Assembly (NCBI RefSeq): GCF_000768315.1
Contig: NZ_AQQX01000009.1
Span: 60,028 to 124,027, forward strand
Reading direction: 5' to 3'
Source of the DNA: Pseudooceanicola atlanticus
Lineage (GTDB): Bacteria; Pseudomonadota; Alphaproteobacteria; Rhodobacterales; Rhodobacteraceae
DNA: 64,000 nt
The first letter of the stretch is position 1. Every line of letters starts with the position of its first letter. The notes below the pieces were generated by a model. The model was not told the origin of the DNA. It worked only from the letters and a program-made list of their open reading frames with translations, and ran no database searches. The position numbers were made by a program, and so were the translations under genes. Below, piece after piece: positions 43,248-53,260 of the stretch.

Positions 43248-45749
43248 TCAGCCGTCCTTGCGGATGACCTCGTTCTTGGGATCGTAGGGGCTGTCCTCGG
43301 TCACGACCGCATCCCACAGCTGGTTCAGCATCTTCAGCTTCAGCTTCTGCCCCGGCACTGCCAGTTCGGGCGAGACATAGCCCATGCCGATGGATTTCCC
43401 GAAGGCCACGGAATAGCCGCCCGAGGTCAGGCGCCCGACCTTGGTGTCGCCATCATAGAGCGCCTCGCGGCCCCAGGGATCGGCATCTTCCGGCCCGTCG
43501 ATCAGCACGGTGACGCATTTGGCGCGGATGCCGGTCGCCTCCATCGCCTCCTTGCCGTTGAACTCCTTCGACAGGTCGATGAAGCGCGGCAGGTCGGCCT
43601 CGGCCGGGGTCGCGTCGCGGCCCAGTTCGTGGCCGAAGGCGCGGTAGCTCTTCTCCTGGCGCAGCCAGTTCTGGGCGCGGGCACCGACCAGCTTCATCCC
43701 GTGCGGCTTGCCGGCTTCCATCAGCTGGTCCCACAGATAGGCCTGCATCTCGATCGGGTGATGCAGTTCCCAGCCCAGCTCGCCGGTATAGGCCACGCGG
43801 ATGGCGCGGACCGGGCACATGCCCAGTTCGATGTCGCGCATCGAGAGCCAGGGGAAGCGCTTGTTGGACAGGGCCGTCTCGGGCTCGGCGTCGCGGATCA
43901 GGCTGGCCAGCACATCGCGGGATTTCGGTCCGGCGATGGCGAAGACGCCCCACTGGGTGGTCACGTCATGGCAGGAGATCCAGCCGAACTCGGGGATCTT
44001 GTCCTCGATCGCCTTCTGGAGGAAGTCGCCGTCATAGGCGGTCCATGCACCGGCAGAGATCAGGTAATACTCGTTCTCGGCCAGCCGGACGATGGTGTAT
44101 TCCGTCCGCGTCGTGCCCTTGTCGGTCAGCGCGTAGGTCAGGTTGATCCGGCCGGTCTTGGGCAGCTTGTTGCAGGTGAACCAGTCGAGGAAGGCGGTCG
44201 CGCCCGGCCCCTTCACCAGGTGCTTGGTGAAGGCGGTGGCGTCGATCAGGCCGACGCCTTCGCGGATCGCCTTGGCCTCGTCGTGGACATGTTGCCACCA
44301 GCCGCCACGGCGGAAGGACCGGGCGTCGTGGTCGAAATTGTCATCGGCATCGAGCGGGCCGTAGTAGTTCGGACGCTCCCAGCCGTTCACCTGGCCGAAC
44401 TGCGCGCCAAGCGCCTTCTGGCGGTCATAGACCGGCGCAGTGCGCAGGGGACGCGCGGCGGGGCGTTCCTCGTCGGGGTGGTGCAGGATGAAGACGTGCT
44501 CGTAGGCTTCCTCGTTCTTCTTGACCGCGTATTCCGAGGTCATCCACGACCCGTACCGCTTGGGGTCGAGCGAGGCCATGTCGATCTCGGCCTCCCCTTC
44601 CACCATCATCTGCGCCAGGTAATAGCCGGTGCCGCCGGCCGCCGTGATCCCGAAGGAGAAGCCTTCGGCGAGCCACATGTTGCGCAGGCCCGGCGCCGGG
44701 CCGACCAGCGGGTTGCCATCGGGGGTGTAACAGATCGGGCCGTTGAAATCGTCCTTCAGGCCAACCTCTTCGGAGGAGGGCAGACGATGGATCATCGACA
44801 TGTATTCTTCCTCGATCCGCTCCAGGTCGAGCGGGAAGAGGTCGGCGCGGAAGCTGTCGGGCACGCCGAAGCGGAAGCGCGCAGGCGCGTTCAGCTCGTA
44901 GGGCCCGAGGATCCAGCCGCCCCGCTCCTCGCGGACGTACCACTTGGCGTCGGCATCGCGCAGGACCGGGTGCTCTGCGCCGCCGTTCTTGCGGTATTCG
45001 ACCAGTGCCGGATCGGGTTCGGTCACGATGAACTGGTGTTCAACGGGGATCGCCGGCGTCTTGATGCCCAGCAGCTTCGCGGTGCGCTGCGCGTGGTTGC
45101 CAGTGGCGGTCACGACATGTTCGGCGGTGATGACGATCTGTTCTTCGGAGGGGACAAGGTTGCCGCCCTTCTCGACCATCTTGGTGCAGGTCACCTTCCA
45201 CTCGGACCCGGTCCATTCGTAGCCATCGACCTGCCACTTCCGCTCGATCATCACGCCGCGTTGACGGGCGCCCTTGGCCATCGCCATGGTGACGTCGGCG
45301 GGGTTGATGTAGCCATCGGTCGGGTGGAAGATCGCACCTTCCAGCCCTTCGACATTGACCAGCGGCCAGCGGTCCTTGATCTGCGCGGGGGTCATCCACT
45401 CGTAGGGGACCTCGGCGGTTTCGGCGGTGGTCGCGTAGACCATGTATTCGTCCATCCGGGCCTTCGTCTGCGCCATGCGCAGGTTGCCCACGACCGAGAA
45501 GCCCGCATTCAGGCCGGTTTCGGCCTCCAGCGTCTTGTAGAAATCGACCGAGTACTTGTGGATGTGGGTCGTCGCGTAGCTCATGTTGAAGAGCGGGAGC
45601 AGACCGGCCGCGTGCCAGGTGGAGCCCGAGGTCAGCTCGTCCCGCTCCAGCAGCATAACGTCGTTCCAACCGGCCTTGGCCAGGTGATATGCGATGGAGG
45701 TGCCGACGGCGCCGCCGCCGACGACCAGAGCTTTGACATGCGTTTTCAT
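43248..45749 (-). CDS. Dimethylglycine dehydrogenase-like FAD/GcvT protein
   Basis: 833 residues from ATG 45749. The N-terminal DAO-type FAD domain begins VKALVVGGGAVGTSIAYHLA, with ELTSGSTWHAAGLLP where dimethylglycine and sarcosine dehydrogenases attach FAD through His. The FAO_M linker and a C-terminal GcvT (folate-binding) domain of about 380 residues follow. Such enzymes demethylate N-methyl amines, pass formaldehyde to tetrahydrofolate and electrons to ETF. etfBA and purU lie within 10 kb, which fits. Dimethylglycine, sarcosine or another N-methyl compound could be the substrate. Confidence 0.88.
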   Translation of the reverse strand: MKTHVKALVVGGGAVGTSIAYHLAKAGWNDVMLLERDELTSGSTWHAAGLLPLFNMSYATTHIHKYSVDFYKTLEAETGLNAGFSVVGNLRMAQTKARMDEYMVYATTAETAEVPYEWMTPAQIKDRWPLVNVEGLEGAIFHPTDGYINPADVTMAMAKGARQRGVMIERKWQVDGYEWTGSEWKVTCTKMVEKGGNLVPSEEQIVITAEHVVTATGNHAQRTAKLLGIKTPAIPVEHQFIVTEPDPALVEYRKNGGAEHPVLRDADAKWYVREERGGWILGPYELNAPARFRFGVPDSFRADLFPLDLERIEEEYMSMIHRLPSSEEVGLKDDFNGPICYTPDGNPLVGPAPGLRNMWLAEGFSFGITAAGGTGYYLAQMMVEGEAEIDMASLDPKRYGSWMTSEYAVKKNEEAYEHVFILHHPDEERPAARPLRTAPVYDRQKALGAQFGQVNGWERPNYYGPLDADDNFDHDARSFRRGGWWQHVHDEAKAIREGVGLIDATAFTKHLVKGPGATAFLDWFTCNKLPKTGRINLTYALTDKGTTRTEYTIVRLAENEYYLISAGAWTAYDGDFLQKAIEDKIPEFGWISCHDVTTQWGVFAIAGPKSRDVLASLIRDAEPETALSNKRFPWLSMRDIELGMCPVRAIRVAYTGELGWELHHPIEMQAYLWDQLMEAGKPHGMKLVGARAQNWLRQEKSYRAFGHELGRDATPAEADLPRFIDLSKEFNGKEAMEATGIRAKCVTVLIDGPEDADPWGREALYDGDTKVGRLTSGGYSVAFGKSIGMGYVSPELAVPGQKLKLKMLNQLWDAVVTEDSPYDPKNEVIRKDG

Positions 45750-45997
45750 TGGCCGGAATCCCTTGGCTGAACCTTCCTCACCTTTAGCAGGACGCACAGG
45801 CCGCGCACGGCCCAGCCGACATTTTCAGGCCCGAAACCGACCTCGGTGAATTATTCCTGGGCAGCGGGGCCTCCGGACCGCCAGGATCACGGGACTTGCG
45901 CTGCGCACCGCAGCAGGCCGGATGACAATTACGCAGCGCGGCACTAGAGATAGAGCGCAGCCGCCGTACAGGCGGCGAGGAGCAGACAGGACGATGC

Positions 45998-46417
45998 ATG
46001 GCCCGGCTTGACGACACCCATTACGGCACTTTCGCAGGCACAGGTCGCTGGCGCGACGACAAGGGCGAAACCCATGCCTACCGGGTGAATCTGTATCTCA
46101 GCCCGCGGGACGAGGGGCTGGGCCTGTCTTTCGTGCACGAGTTTCACGAGGAACCGGATGCCGAGGATATCGACCTGAGCCTGATCCTCGTCGAAACCGC
46201 GCCCTCCCTTCTGAAATTCGAGATCGGGCCGATCGAGGGGCGTGGCTACCAGACGCGCCACCTGGTTCATTTCGACATTCCGATGCCCGACACGATGGTC
46301 GAGACAACCTACCTGTTCGACAACCACGGCAATTGCCACGTCTGGGGGTCGTCACAGAGCAACGCGGACGGCAATCACATCATGTGGACCGAGACGCTGA
46401 CGCGCACGGATTACTGA
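45998..46417 (+). CDS. Conserved hypothetical protein
   Basis: 139 residues; AGGAG stands upstream of the ATG. Alternating polar and hydrophobic strands (YRVNLYLSPRDEGLGLSFVHEF, MVETTYLFDNHGNCHVWGSS) suggest a small all-beta barrel, lipocalin-like in layout. There is no signal peptide. No function recognised; it is convergent with ggt. Confidence 0.65.
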   Translation: MARLDDTHYGTFAGTGRWRDDKGETHAYRVNLYLSPRDEGLGLSFVHEFHEEPDAEDIDLSLILVETAPSLLKFEIGPIEGRGYQTRHLVHFDIPMPDTMVETTYLFDNHGNCHVWGSSQSNADGNHIMWTETLTRTDY

Positions 46418-46429
46418 GCACCGCGCCCC

Positions 46430-48217
46430 TCATTCCCCGTAGGCCAGCCCCTCGCGCCGGGGATCGGCGCCGCCGCGCAGGCCGTCCGGGCCGATCACGA
46501 TGCCATGCAGGCCGGAATTCAGGTCGCGCACCGACACCTTGAAACCGCGCGCCTCAAGCTCCGCGGCGCGATCCTCGGACCCTGGCCCGGCCTCGATATC
46601 GTAGGTGCCGAACCGGTTCACCGCATGGGGCGCGGCAATGGCGGCCTGGATGTCCTGCCCCTCGCCCAGCACCCGCCAGATGGTTTCCGCGACATAACCG
46701 ATGATCCGCGACCCGCCGGGCGACCCGATGACCAGAACCGGCTTGCCGTCCTCCAGAACGATGGTCGGCGACATGGAAGACCGGGGCCGCTTGCCCGGCT
46801 CCACCCGGTTGGCAATCGGCACGCCGTCGCGATGCGAGCGGAAGGAGAAATCGGTCAACTGGTTGTTCAGCAGGAAGCCCCCGACCATCACCCGGCTGCC
46901 GAAGGCGTTTTCAATGCTCGATGTCAGGCTCAGCGCGTCGCCATATTGATCCACGATCGACAAATGCGTGGTGGAGGGCAGCGCACGTCCCACGTGATCC
47001 GCCCAGAGAAGCGCATGGTCGAATTCCGGCGTGCCGGGGGTGACATCTTCCAACGCGCCGGTCCCCATGTCTTCGGTCGCGCGGTCGGCCAGGTAGGCGG
47101 GGTCGAGCAGCCCGGTCACCGGGACGGGCACGAAATCGCTGTCGGCCAGGTAGCGGCCCCGGTCCGCAAAGGCGAGGCGACCGGCATTGCCCCAGACCGT
47201 CAGAACTTCGGTCTCCGCAGAGACGTCGGGCATCGCACCGTCGTAATAGGCATCGGCCAGTCCAAGGATTTGTCCCACGGCCACAGCGCCCGACGAGGGC
47301 GGGCCCATGCCGCAGACTTCGTAGCTCTGGAAAGCTGAACAGACCGCATCCCGCTCACGGATCGTGTAGTTGCGCATGTCCCATTCGCTCAATAACCCGG
47401 GCTGCACCGCGTTGAGCACGGCGGACATGATGAGACCGGCCATCGGCCCCTCGTAAAACGCCTGCGGACCACCATCGGCCAGCAGGCGTAGGGTTTCGGC
47501 GTATTTCGGGTTCTTCAGCAGGTCACCGGCGGCCAGCGGCGCGCCCTCGGGCAGAAAATAGGCAGAGGTTTCGGGATGCAGGACCAATCGGTCCTGGTCG
47601 AAGCCGACCATGGCGGCAAGCCTTGCAGACACCTCGAACCCCGCCTCGGCCTGGTTGATGGCGGGCGCCAGCAGGTCGGGCCACGGGATGGTGCCCCAGC
47701 GTTGATGCGTGCCCGCCATCAGCGCGGGCGTTCCCGGCACGCCCACCGAAAGGCCGCCGACGACGGCCTCGAAGAACCCCATCGGCTCGCCCTCGGTCTG
47801 GAACAGCGTCGGGGTCGCATCCATCGGTGCGGTTTCGCGACCGTCCAGCGTGAACACCTCTCCCAGATCGGCGTCGTAGTAGACAAGGAACCCGCCCCCG
47901 CCTAGGCCGGAGCTTTGCGGTTCGACCAGCCCCAGCATCGCCTGTGCGGCGACCATCGCATCCGCAGCCGTGCCGCCTGCCCGCAGCACATCTGCCCCGG
48001 CCTGCACGGCGAGCGGATGCGCGGCGGAAATCATCCAGTTCGACGCCTCGACCGACCGCCCCTCGGCCTTGGCCGTCTGCGAGGCCCGCAGCCCCGGATC
48101 GGCGACCGGCGCAGAGAGGTCGGTGGTCATTTCCGGTGGCACCGCATCGGTGGCCTGTTGGGCAAAAACGGGAGCGCTAACAAGGGCAAGAGCGGTCAGG
48201 ATCGGAATGGGGCGCAT
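46430..48217 (-). CDS. ggt: Gamma-glutamyltranspeptidase
   Basis: 595 residues, full precursor length. Signal peptide at 1-19 (ending VFAQQ) exports it to the periplasm. The autoprocessing and nucleophile Thr lies in STTHLSIVDQYGDALSLTSS; GSRVMVGGFLLNNQLTDF and PRSSMSPTIVL complete the small-subunit active site. It releases glutamate from glutathione and other gamma-glutamyl compounds. With pxpBCA in the same window the cell could recover cyclised pyroglutamate as well. Start ATG after CCGGAGA. Confidence 0.95.
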   Translation of the reverse strand: MRPIPILTALALVSAPVFAQQATDAVPPEMTTDLSAPVADPGLRASQTAKAEGRSVEASNWMISAAHPLAVQAGADVLRAGGTAADAMVAAQAMLGLVEPQSSGLGGGGFLVYYDADLGEVFTLDGRETAPMDATPTLFQTEGEPMGFFEAVVGGLSVGVPGTPALMAGTHQRWGTIPWPDLLAPAINQAEAGFEVSARLAAMVGFDQDRLVLHPETSAYFLPEGAPLAAGDLLKNPKYAETLRLLADGGPQAFYEGPMAGLIMSAVLNAVQPGLLSEWDMRNYTIRERDAVCSAFQSYEVCGMGPPSSGAVAVGQILGLADAYYDGAMPDVSAETEVLTVWGNAGRLAFADRGRYLADSDFVPVPVTGLLDPAYLADRATEDMGTGALEDVTPGTPEFDHALLWADHVGRALPSTTHLSIVDQYGDALSLTSSIENAFGSRVMVGGFLLNNQLTDFSFRSHRDGVPIANRVEPGKRPRSSMSPTIVLEDGKPVLVIGSPGGSRIIGYVAETIWRVLGEGQDIQAAIAAPHAVNRFGTYDIEAGPGSEDRAAELEARGFKVSVRDLNSGLHGIVIGPDGLRGGADPRREGLAYGE

Positions 48218-48452
48218 CGACGGTGTCTCCGGAGGGAAGTGATTCCCTTACCACTCTAGCGCGCTTTCAGATTGGCTCCACCGTTCCGCATTGCAGAATT
48301 CAAACCCGCAAATCGGAAATTCGCGGCGTCACGTCGCGCTAAGAGGTCGATTTTGATCTGTCACCGCCGAAATGAAGAATATATCAACACGCGGGAACGG
48401 CCTGCCTCGAATCCGGGGCGGGTCATAGTAATTCAAAAGGGAGTGACCGCAG

Positions 48453-49211
48453 ATGAAGGTGCTGGTGCCTGTCAAACGCGTGATCGACTACAACGTGAAG
48501 GTTCGCGTGAAAGCGGACGGATCGGGCGTCGATCTTGCCAATGTCAAAATGTCGATGAACCCCTTCGACGAGATTGCCGTCGAAGAGGCCATTCGCCTGA
48601 AGGAAGCCGGGAAGGCCGAAGAAGTCGTCGTCGTCTCCGTCGGTGTCAAGCAGGCGCAGGAAACGCTCCGCACCGCGCTGGCCATGGGCGCCGACCGCGC
48701 CGTTCTGGTTGTCGCGGCCGATGACGTGCACACCGATATCGAGCCCCTGGCCGTCGCGAAGATCCTGAAAGGGGTCATCGACGAGGAACAGCCGGGCCTG
48801 GTCATCGCCGGCAAGCAGGCGATCGACAACGACATGAACGCCACCGGCCAGATGCTGTCGGCGCTGCTGGGCTGGTCCCAGGCGACCTTCGCGAACGAGC
48901 TGGACATCGACGGCGACAGCGCTGTCGTGAAGCGCGAAGTCGATGGCGGCCTGCAGACCATCAAGGTGAAGATGCCCGCCATCATCACCGCCGACCTGCG
49001 CCTGAACGAACCGCGTTACGCGTCGCTGCCGAACATCATGAAGGCCAAGAAAAAGCCGCTGGACGAAAAGACTGCCGAAGATTTCGGCGTCGACGTGTCC
49101 CCGCGCCTGGAGATCGTCAAGACCTCCGAGCCCGAAGCGCGCAAGGCCGGTGAGATGGTGCCCGACGTGGATACCCTCGTGGCGAAACTCAAAGAGAAGG
49201 GGATCGTGTAA
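48453..49211 (+). CDS. etfB: Electron transfer flavoprotein subunit beta
   Basis: 252 residues, ATG after AGGGAG. Opens [20 protein letters not shown] and contains [19 protein letters not shown] and [16 protein letters not shown], standard EtfB blocks; AMP-binding. ETF takes electrons from acyl-CoA and N-methyl dehydrogenases to ETF-quinone oxidoreductase. Stop and etfA start share a base (TAATG). Upstream 48353-48382 has a weak TTGATC / GAATAT promoter candidate. Confidence 0.97.
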   Translation: MKVLVPVKRVIDYNVKVRVKADGSGVDLANVKMSMNPFDEIAVEEAIRLKEAGKAEEVVVVSVGVKQAQETLRTALAMGADRAVLVVAADDVHTDIEPLAVAKILKGVIDEEQPGLVIAGKQAIDNDMNATGQMLSALLGWSQATFANELDIDGDSAVVKREVDGGLQTIKVKMPAIITADLRLNEPRYASLPNIMKAKKKPLDEKTAEDFGVDVSPRLEIVKTSEPEARKAGEMVPDVDTLVAKLKEKGIV

Positions 49212-50137
49212 TGGCCGTTCTTCTGCTTGCCGAAGTCCAGGACGGCGAACTGTCGCTGGATGCAACCGCCAAGGCCGTCTCGGGCGCGAAAGCCCTGGGC
49301 GACGTGACCGTTCTGGCCGCTGGCGCCTCTGCCAAGGCCGCGGGCGAAGCCGCTGCCAAGATCGACGGCGTTTCCAAGGTGCTGGTGGCCGAGGATGACC
49401 TCTATGGTCACCGCCTGGCCGAACCCGTTGCCGCGCTGATCGTGTCGCTGGCCGGTGATTATTCGCACATCGTGGCCCCCGCCACGACCGATGCGAAAAA
49501 CATCATGCCGCGCGTCGCAGCCCTGCTGGACGTGATGATCCTGACCGACGTGACCGCCGTGGTCGATGCCGACACGTTCGAGCGTCCGATCTATGCCGGT
49601 AACGCGATCCAGACCGTGAAGTCGAAGGACGAGAAGAAGGTCATCACCTTCCGGACCTCCACCTTCGACGCGGCTGGCGACGGCGGCTCTGCCTCGGTCG
49701 AGGACGCAGCCACCGCAGACAACCCCGGCCTGTCCGAGTGGGTGTCCGACGCGATGGCCGAAAGCGATCGTCCGGAACTGACCTCTGCGGGTATCGTCGT
49801 CTCCGGCGGCCGCGGCGTCGGCTCCGAAGAGGATTTCGCGCTGATCGAGAAACTGGCCGACAAGCTGGGCGCCGCCGTTGGCGCGTCGCGCGCCGCTGTC
49901 GACTCGGGCTATGCGCCGAACGACTGGCAGGTGGGTCAGACCGGTAAGGTCGTTGCACCGGAACTGTATGTCGCTGTCGGCATCTCCGGCGCGATCCAGC
50001 ACCTTGCTGGCATGAAGGACTCCAAGGTCATCGTCGCGATCAACAAGGACGAAGAAGCCCCGATCTTCCAGGTTGCCGATTACGGCCTGGTCGCGGACCT
50101 CTTCGAAGCTGTTCCGGAACTGACCGAAAAGCTGTGA
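49211..50137 (+). CDS. etfA: Electron transfer flavoprotein subunit alpha
   Basis: 308 residues. The C-terminal FAD-binding domain shows [54 protein letters not shown] and [19 protein letters not shown]. Forms the heterodimer with EtfB. A likely electron donor in this window is the DMGDH-like enzyme. A strong terminator follows. Confidence 0.97.
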   Translation: MAVLLLAEVQDGELSLDATAKAVSGAKALGDVTVLAAGASAKAAGEAAAKIDGVSKVLVAEDDLYGHRLAEPVAALIVSLAGDYSHIVAPATTDAKNIMPRVAALLDVMILTDVTAVVDADTFERPIYAGNAIQTVKSKDEKKVITFRTSTFDAAGDGGSASVEDAATADNPGLSEWVSDAMAESDRPELTSAGIVVSGGRGVGSEEDFALIEKLADKLGAAVGASRAAVDSGYAPNDWQVGQTGKVVAPELYVAVGISGAIQHLAGMKDSKVIVAINKDEEAPIFQVADYGLVADLFEAVPELTEKL

Positions 50138-50172
50138 TCCCGCCGGCCTGATCCCAGGCCCGACAGGATCGA

Positions 50173-50199
50173 AGGCCCGCCCCCGTGGCGGGCCTTTTT
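50173..50199 (+). terminator. Rho-independent terminator of etfBA
   Basis: AGGCCCGCC (50173-50181) pairs with GGCGGGCCT (50187-50195), 5-base loop, then five T. Confidence 0.92.
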
Positions 50200-50266
50200 C
50201 GTTGCGGTGGTTGCCGTTGCCCTCGAAACCCGCGACCGTGGCCCGGACCGAACCGGAGAAGACCCC

Positions 50267-51052
50267 GTGACATTTCCAGCCCCTCTGCCCCGCATCATGG
50301 TCGCGCCCAACGGTGCGCGCCGCATGCCCGCCGACCACCCGGAACTGCCCATCACCGACGACGCGGTGATCGAGACATGGCGCCAATGCACCGCCGCGGG
50401 CGCCGACGGGTTGCATCTGCATATCCGCGACGCGGATGGTGCCCATCTGCTGGACGCCGGACGCTACCGCGCCCTGCTGGACCGCCTGTCGGCGGAGGCC
50501 CCGGCCGGCTATATCCAGGTCACGTCAGAGGCGGCCGGTCGCTACGATGCTGCAGAGCAGCAGGCCATGGTCCGCGCGCTGCGCCCCGATCACGTCTCGG
50601 TCGCGCTGCGCGAAATGGTGCGGCGTCCCGAGGATTGGCCCCAGGTCCAGGACTTCTACCATTGGGCGGCAGAGGCGGGCGTCGCCATCCAGCACATCCT
50701 CTACGATCCGCAGGAAACCCGCAGCTTCCTGGACGCGCTGGCAGATGGCCGTATCCCCGGCAGACACCACCTGCTGCAACTGGTCCTGGGCAGCTATGCT
50801 GGCGCGCGCCCGGACCTGGCCGATCTGGACCGGCACCTGGACTATCTTGACGGCGCGTCCCGGCACAGCTTCGACTGGATGCTCTGCGCCTTCGGGGCCG
50901 AGGAAACCGCCTGCCTGACCCGCGCCGCCGAACTGGGCGGCAAGGTCCGCGTCGGCTTCGAGAATTCGCTTCTGATGTCCGATGGCCGCGCCGCCCGCGA
51001 CAATGCGGAACGGGTGGCGGATGTCGCGTCGGCCCTGGCTCTGCTCGGCTAG
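50267..51052 (+). CDS. DUF849 beta-keto acid cleavage enzyme (BKACE)
   Basis: 261 residues from a GTG after CGGAGAAG; slightly short for the family. BKACE enzymes condense a beta-keto acid with acetyl-CoA to give acetoacetate and a CoA ester (type member Kce of lysine fermentation). Zinc ligands His50 and His52 lie in LHLHIRDADG; VRVGFENSLL near the C-terminus matches the conserved VRVGxE segment. Acetoacetate released could feed the CoA-transferase at 35563-36965. It precedes GntR-tcuAB, so the substrate may be a carboxylic acid handled by that module. Confidence 0.85.
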   Translation: MTFPAPLPRIMVAPNGARRMPADHPELPITDDAVIETWRQCTAAGADGLHLHIRDADGAHLLDAGRYRALLDRLSAEAPAGYIQVTSEAAGRYDAAEQQAMVRALRPDHVSVALREMVRRPEDWPQVQDFYHWAAEAGVAIQHILYDPQETRSFLDALADGRIPGRHHLLQLVLGSYAGARPDLADLDRHLDYLDGASRHSFDWMLCAFGAEETACLTRAAELGGKVRVGFENSLLMSDGRAARDNAERVADVASALALLG

Positions 51053-51133
51053 CCTCTTCCTGAATTCCGATCCGTGGCCTTCCGGTCCGGTGCCGCCTGG
51101 CGTGCCTGGTCCCGTGCGTCACATCGCTTGACC

Positions 51134-51157
51134 ATTGTGTATCCAACTGTATACGCT
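51134..51157. promoter_or_regulatory. Candidate GntR operator before the tcu genes
   Basis: ATTGTGTAT, then a GTATAC-centred site (51149-51154), 10 bases before the start codon at 51165. Resembles 37938-37953 in front of the other GntR gene; an autoregulatory role is inferred. Confidence 0.4.
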
Positions 51158-51164
51158 TGGATGC

Positions 51165-51860
51165 ATGACGAGCGCCACGCCCCTGCCGATCCCTGCAACC
51201 GACCCGCGCCCCCTGCACGGGCAGAGCGCCTATGATGCGCTGAGAGAGGAAATCCGGTCCGGCCAGCTCCGCCCTGGCACCCGCCTGACCGAGACGGAGG
51301 TCGCCGCGCGGCTCCAGATCAGCCGCACCCCGGTCAGGGAGGCGATCCGGCGGCTTGAATCGGAAGGGCTTGTCGAACATCAGCCGCGCACCGGCGCCGT
51401 GATCCGCCAGCTGGATTATTCCGAGATCATGGAGCTTTACGAGATGCGCTGCGTCTTCGAATCTACCGCCGCGCGCCTGGCCGCGCGGGCCGCGTCGGAT
51501 ATCGAAATCGCGGAGCTGCGCGAGATCAACCGTGACATGGAAGCCGCCATCGCCACGCCCGACCGCATGGCCGCGCTGAACCGCCTGTTCCACCGTCGCC
51601 TGCTGGATGCGGCGCGCAACCGGTTCCTGCACAGCTCCATGGCGTCGGTCGAGACGACGATGCTGATCCTCGGCCCGACCAGCATGGAATCGCGCGACCG
51701 GGCGCAGGCTGCCATCGGCGAACATGACGCGGTGATCGAAGCGCTGAGCGCCCGTGACGGCGAGACGGCAGAGCGCCTGATGCGGCAGCACATGGAAGGC
51801 GCACAATCCGAACGCCTGCGGATGCTGCGCGACCGCGCCGGCGAAGGCACGGCATCATGA
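51165..51860 (+). CDS. GntR-family (FCD) transcriptional regulator
   Basis: 231 residues from ATG 51165, just past a GTATAC operator-like site; a TTG at 51135 would place that site in the gene. Winged helix: GTRLTETEVAARLQISRTPVREAIRRLESEGL. The FCD domain has the metal-site helices YEMRCVFES and LNRLFHRRLLDAA. It overlaps tcuA by ATGA, so regulator and target are one operon. Known tcu clusters are LysR (TcuR) controlled, so a GntR regulator is a variation. Confidence 0.9.
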   Translation: MTSATPLPIPATDPRPLHGQSAYDALREEIRSGQLRPGTRLTETEVAARLQISRTPVREAIRRLESEGLVEHQPRTGAVIRQLDYSEIMELYEMRCVFESTAARLAARAASDIEIAELREINRDMEAAIATPDRMAALNRLFHRRLLDAARNRFLHSSMASVETTMLILGPTSMESRDRAQAAIGEHDAVIEALSARDGETAERLMRQHMEGAQSERLRMLRDRAGEGTAS

Positions 51861-53260
51861 ACGACGCACAGGCACTGGCCAAGGAAAGCTGGGACATCGT
51901 CATCGCCGGCGGCGGCAATGCCGCGCTCTGCGCCGCCATCGAGGCGGCAGAGGCCGGGGCGAAAGTCCTGATCCTGGAAGGTGCGCCCAAGGCTTATCGC
52001 GGCGGCAATTCCCGCCACACCCGCAACTTTCGCTGCATGCATCACGGCGCGCTCGGACCTCTGGTCGAAAGCTATGACGAACAGGAATTCTGGGCCGACC
52101 TGCTGCGCGTGACCAAGGGCGAAACCGACGAGGACCTGGCCCGCCACACGATCCGGACCTCGGCGGAGTGTTTGCCCTGGATGCAGGCCCATGGCGTGCG
52201 GTTCCAGCCCTCGCTGGCCGGCACGCTGTCGCTGGACCGGACGAACGCCTTCTTCCTGGGCGGCGGCAAGGCGCTGGTGAACGCCTATTACCTGACGGCC
52301 GAGGATCTGGGCGTTCGCGTGCTTTATGATGCGCAGGTCACGCATGTGGCGATGGAGGGCCGCCGCGCGACCCATGTGGAGGCCACGATTGGCGACACGC
52401 CCCTGCGCTTCGCGACACGCGCGGTTATCCTGGCCTCGGGCGGGTTCCAGTCCGACATCGACTGGCTGGCGCGGGCCTGGGGGCCGTCGGCACGGAACTT
52501 CCTGATCCGCGGCACACCCTACAACCGCGGCGTCGTGCTGAAGGACATGCTGGACCAGGGCGCGCAAAGCGTCGGCGATCCGACCCAGTGCCATGCCGTC
52601 GCCATTGACGGGCGGGCGCCGAAATTCGACGGCGGAATTGCCACGCGGCTGGATTGCGTGCCCTTCTCGGTCGTGGTGAACCGCGACGGCGAACGGTTCT
52701 ATGACGAGGGCGAGGATACCTGGCCCAAGCGTTACGCGATCTGGGGCCGGCTGGTCGCCGCGCAGCCCGATCAGGTCGGGTTCTCGATCATCGACAGCCG
52801 CTCCATCGACCTCTTCATGCCGTCGGTCTACCCGCCGATCACCGCCGACACGCTGGAAGAACTGGCCGAACGGATGGAGCTTCCGGCGGATCGTCTGATC
52901 GCCACGATCGAAGCTTTCAACGCCGCCTGCCGCCCCGGTGAGTTTCATCCGCAGGACCTCGACGGGCTGGCCACGGAAGGGCTGGAGCCGCCCAAGACCA
53001 ACTGGGCCCGTCCGATCACCGAACCGCCCTTCTACGGCTACATCCTGCGCCCCGGCGTGACCTTCACCTATCTCGGGCTCAAAGTGGACAGGACGGCCCG
53101 CGCGGCCGGTCCCGATGGCCCGTACGACAATATCTGGAGCGCCGGAGAGATGATGGCAGGCTCAATCCTGGGACAGGGGTACCTGGCGGGCTTCGGCATG
53201 ACCATCGGCACAGTCTTTGGCCGCATCGCGGGACAGGAGGCCGCCGCCCATGTTGCTTGA
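51857..53260 (+). CDS. tcuA: FAD-dependent tricarballylate dehydrogenase-like protein
   Basis: 467 residues. FAD-binding motif IVIAGGGNAALCAAIEAAEAG and GGNSRHTRNFR near the start; the fumarate reductase/succinate dehydrogenase flavoprotein fold follows, with AVILASGGFQSD and AGEMMAGSILGQGYLAGFG at the C-terminus. In Salmonella, TcuA oxidises tricarballylate to cis-aconitate. It overlaps tcuB by 11 bases. Assignment to the family is firm; the substrate is inferred. Confidence 0.88.
   Translation: MNDAQALAKESWDIVIAGGGNAALCAAIEAAEAGAKVLILEGAPKAYRGGNSRHTRNFRCMHHGALGPLVESYDEQEFWADLLRVTKGETDEDLARHTIRTSAECLPWMQAHGVRFQPSLAGTLSLDRTNAFFLGGGKALVNAYYLTAEDLGVRVLYDAQVTHVAMEGRRATHVEATIGDTPLRFATRAVILASGGFQSDIDWLARAWGPSARNFLIRGTPYNRGVVLKDMLDQGAQSVGDPTQCHAVAIDGRAPKFDGGIATRLDCVPFSVVVNRDGERFYDEGEDTWPKRYAIWGRLVAAQPDQVGFSIIDSRSIDLFMPSVYPPITADTLEELAERMELPADRLIATIEAFNAACRPGEFHPQDLDGLATEGLEPPKTNWARPITEPPFYGYILRPGVTFTYLGLKVDRTARAAGPDGPYDNIWSAGEMMAGSILGQGYLAGFGMTIGTVFGRIAGQEAAAHVA

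Noticed and set aside
43206..45770. 854-codon open frame on the plus strand opposite the DMGDH-like gene
   Set aside because: Antisense shadow; the minus-strand product has clear FAD and GcvT motifs.
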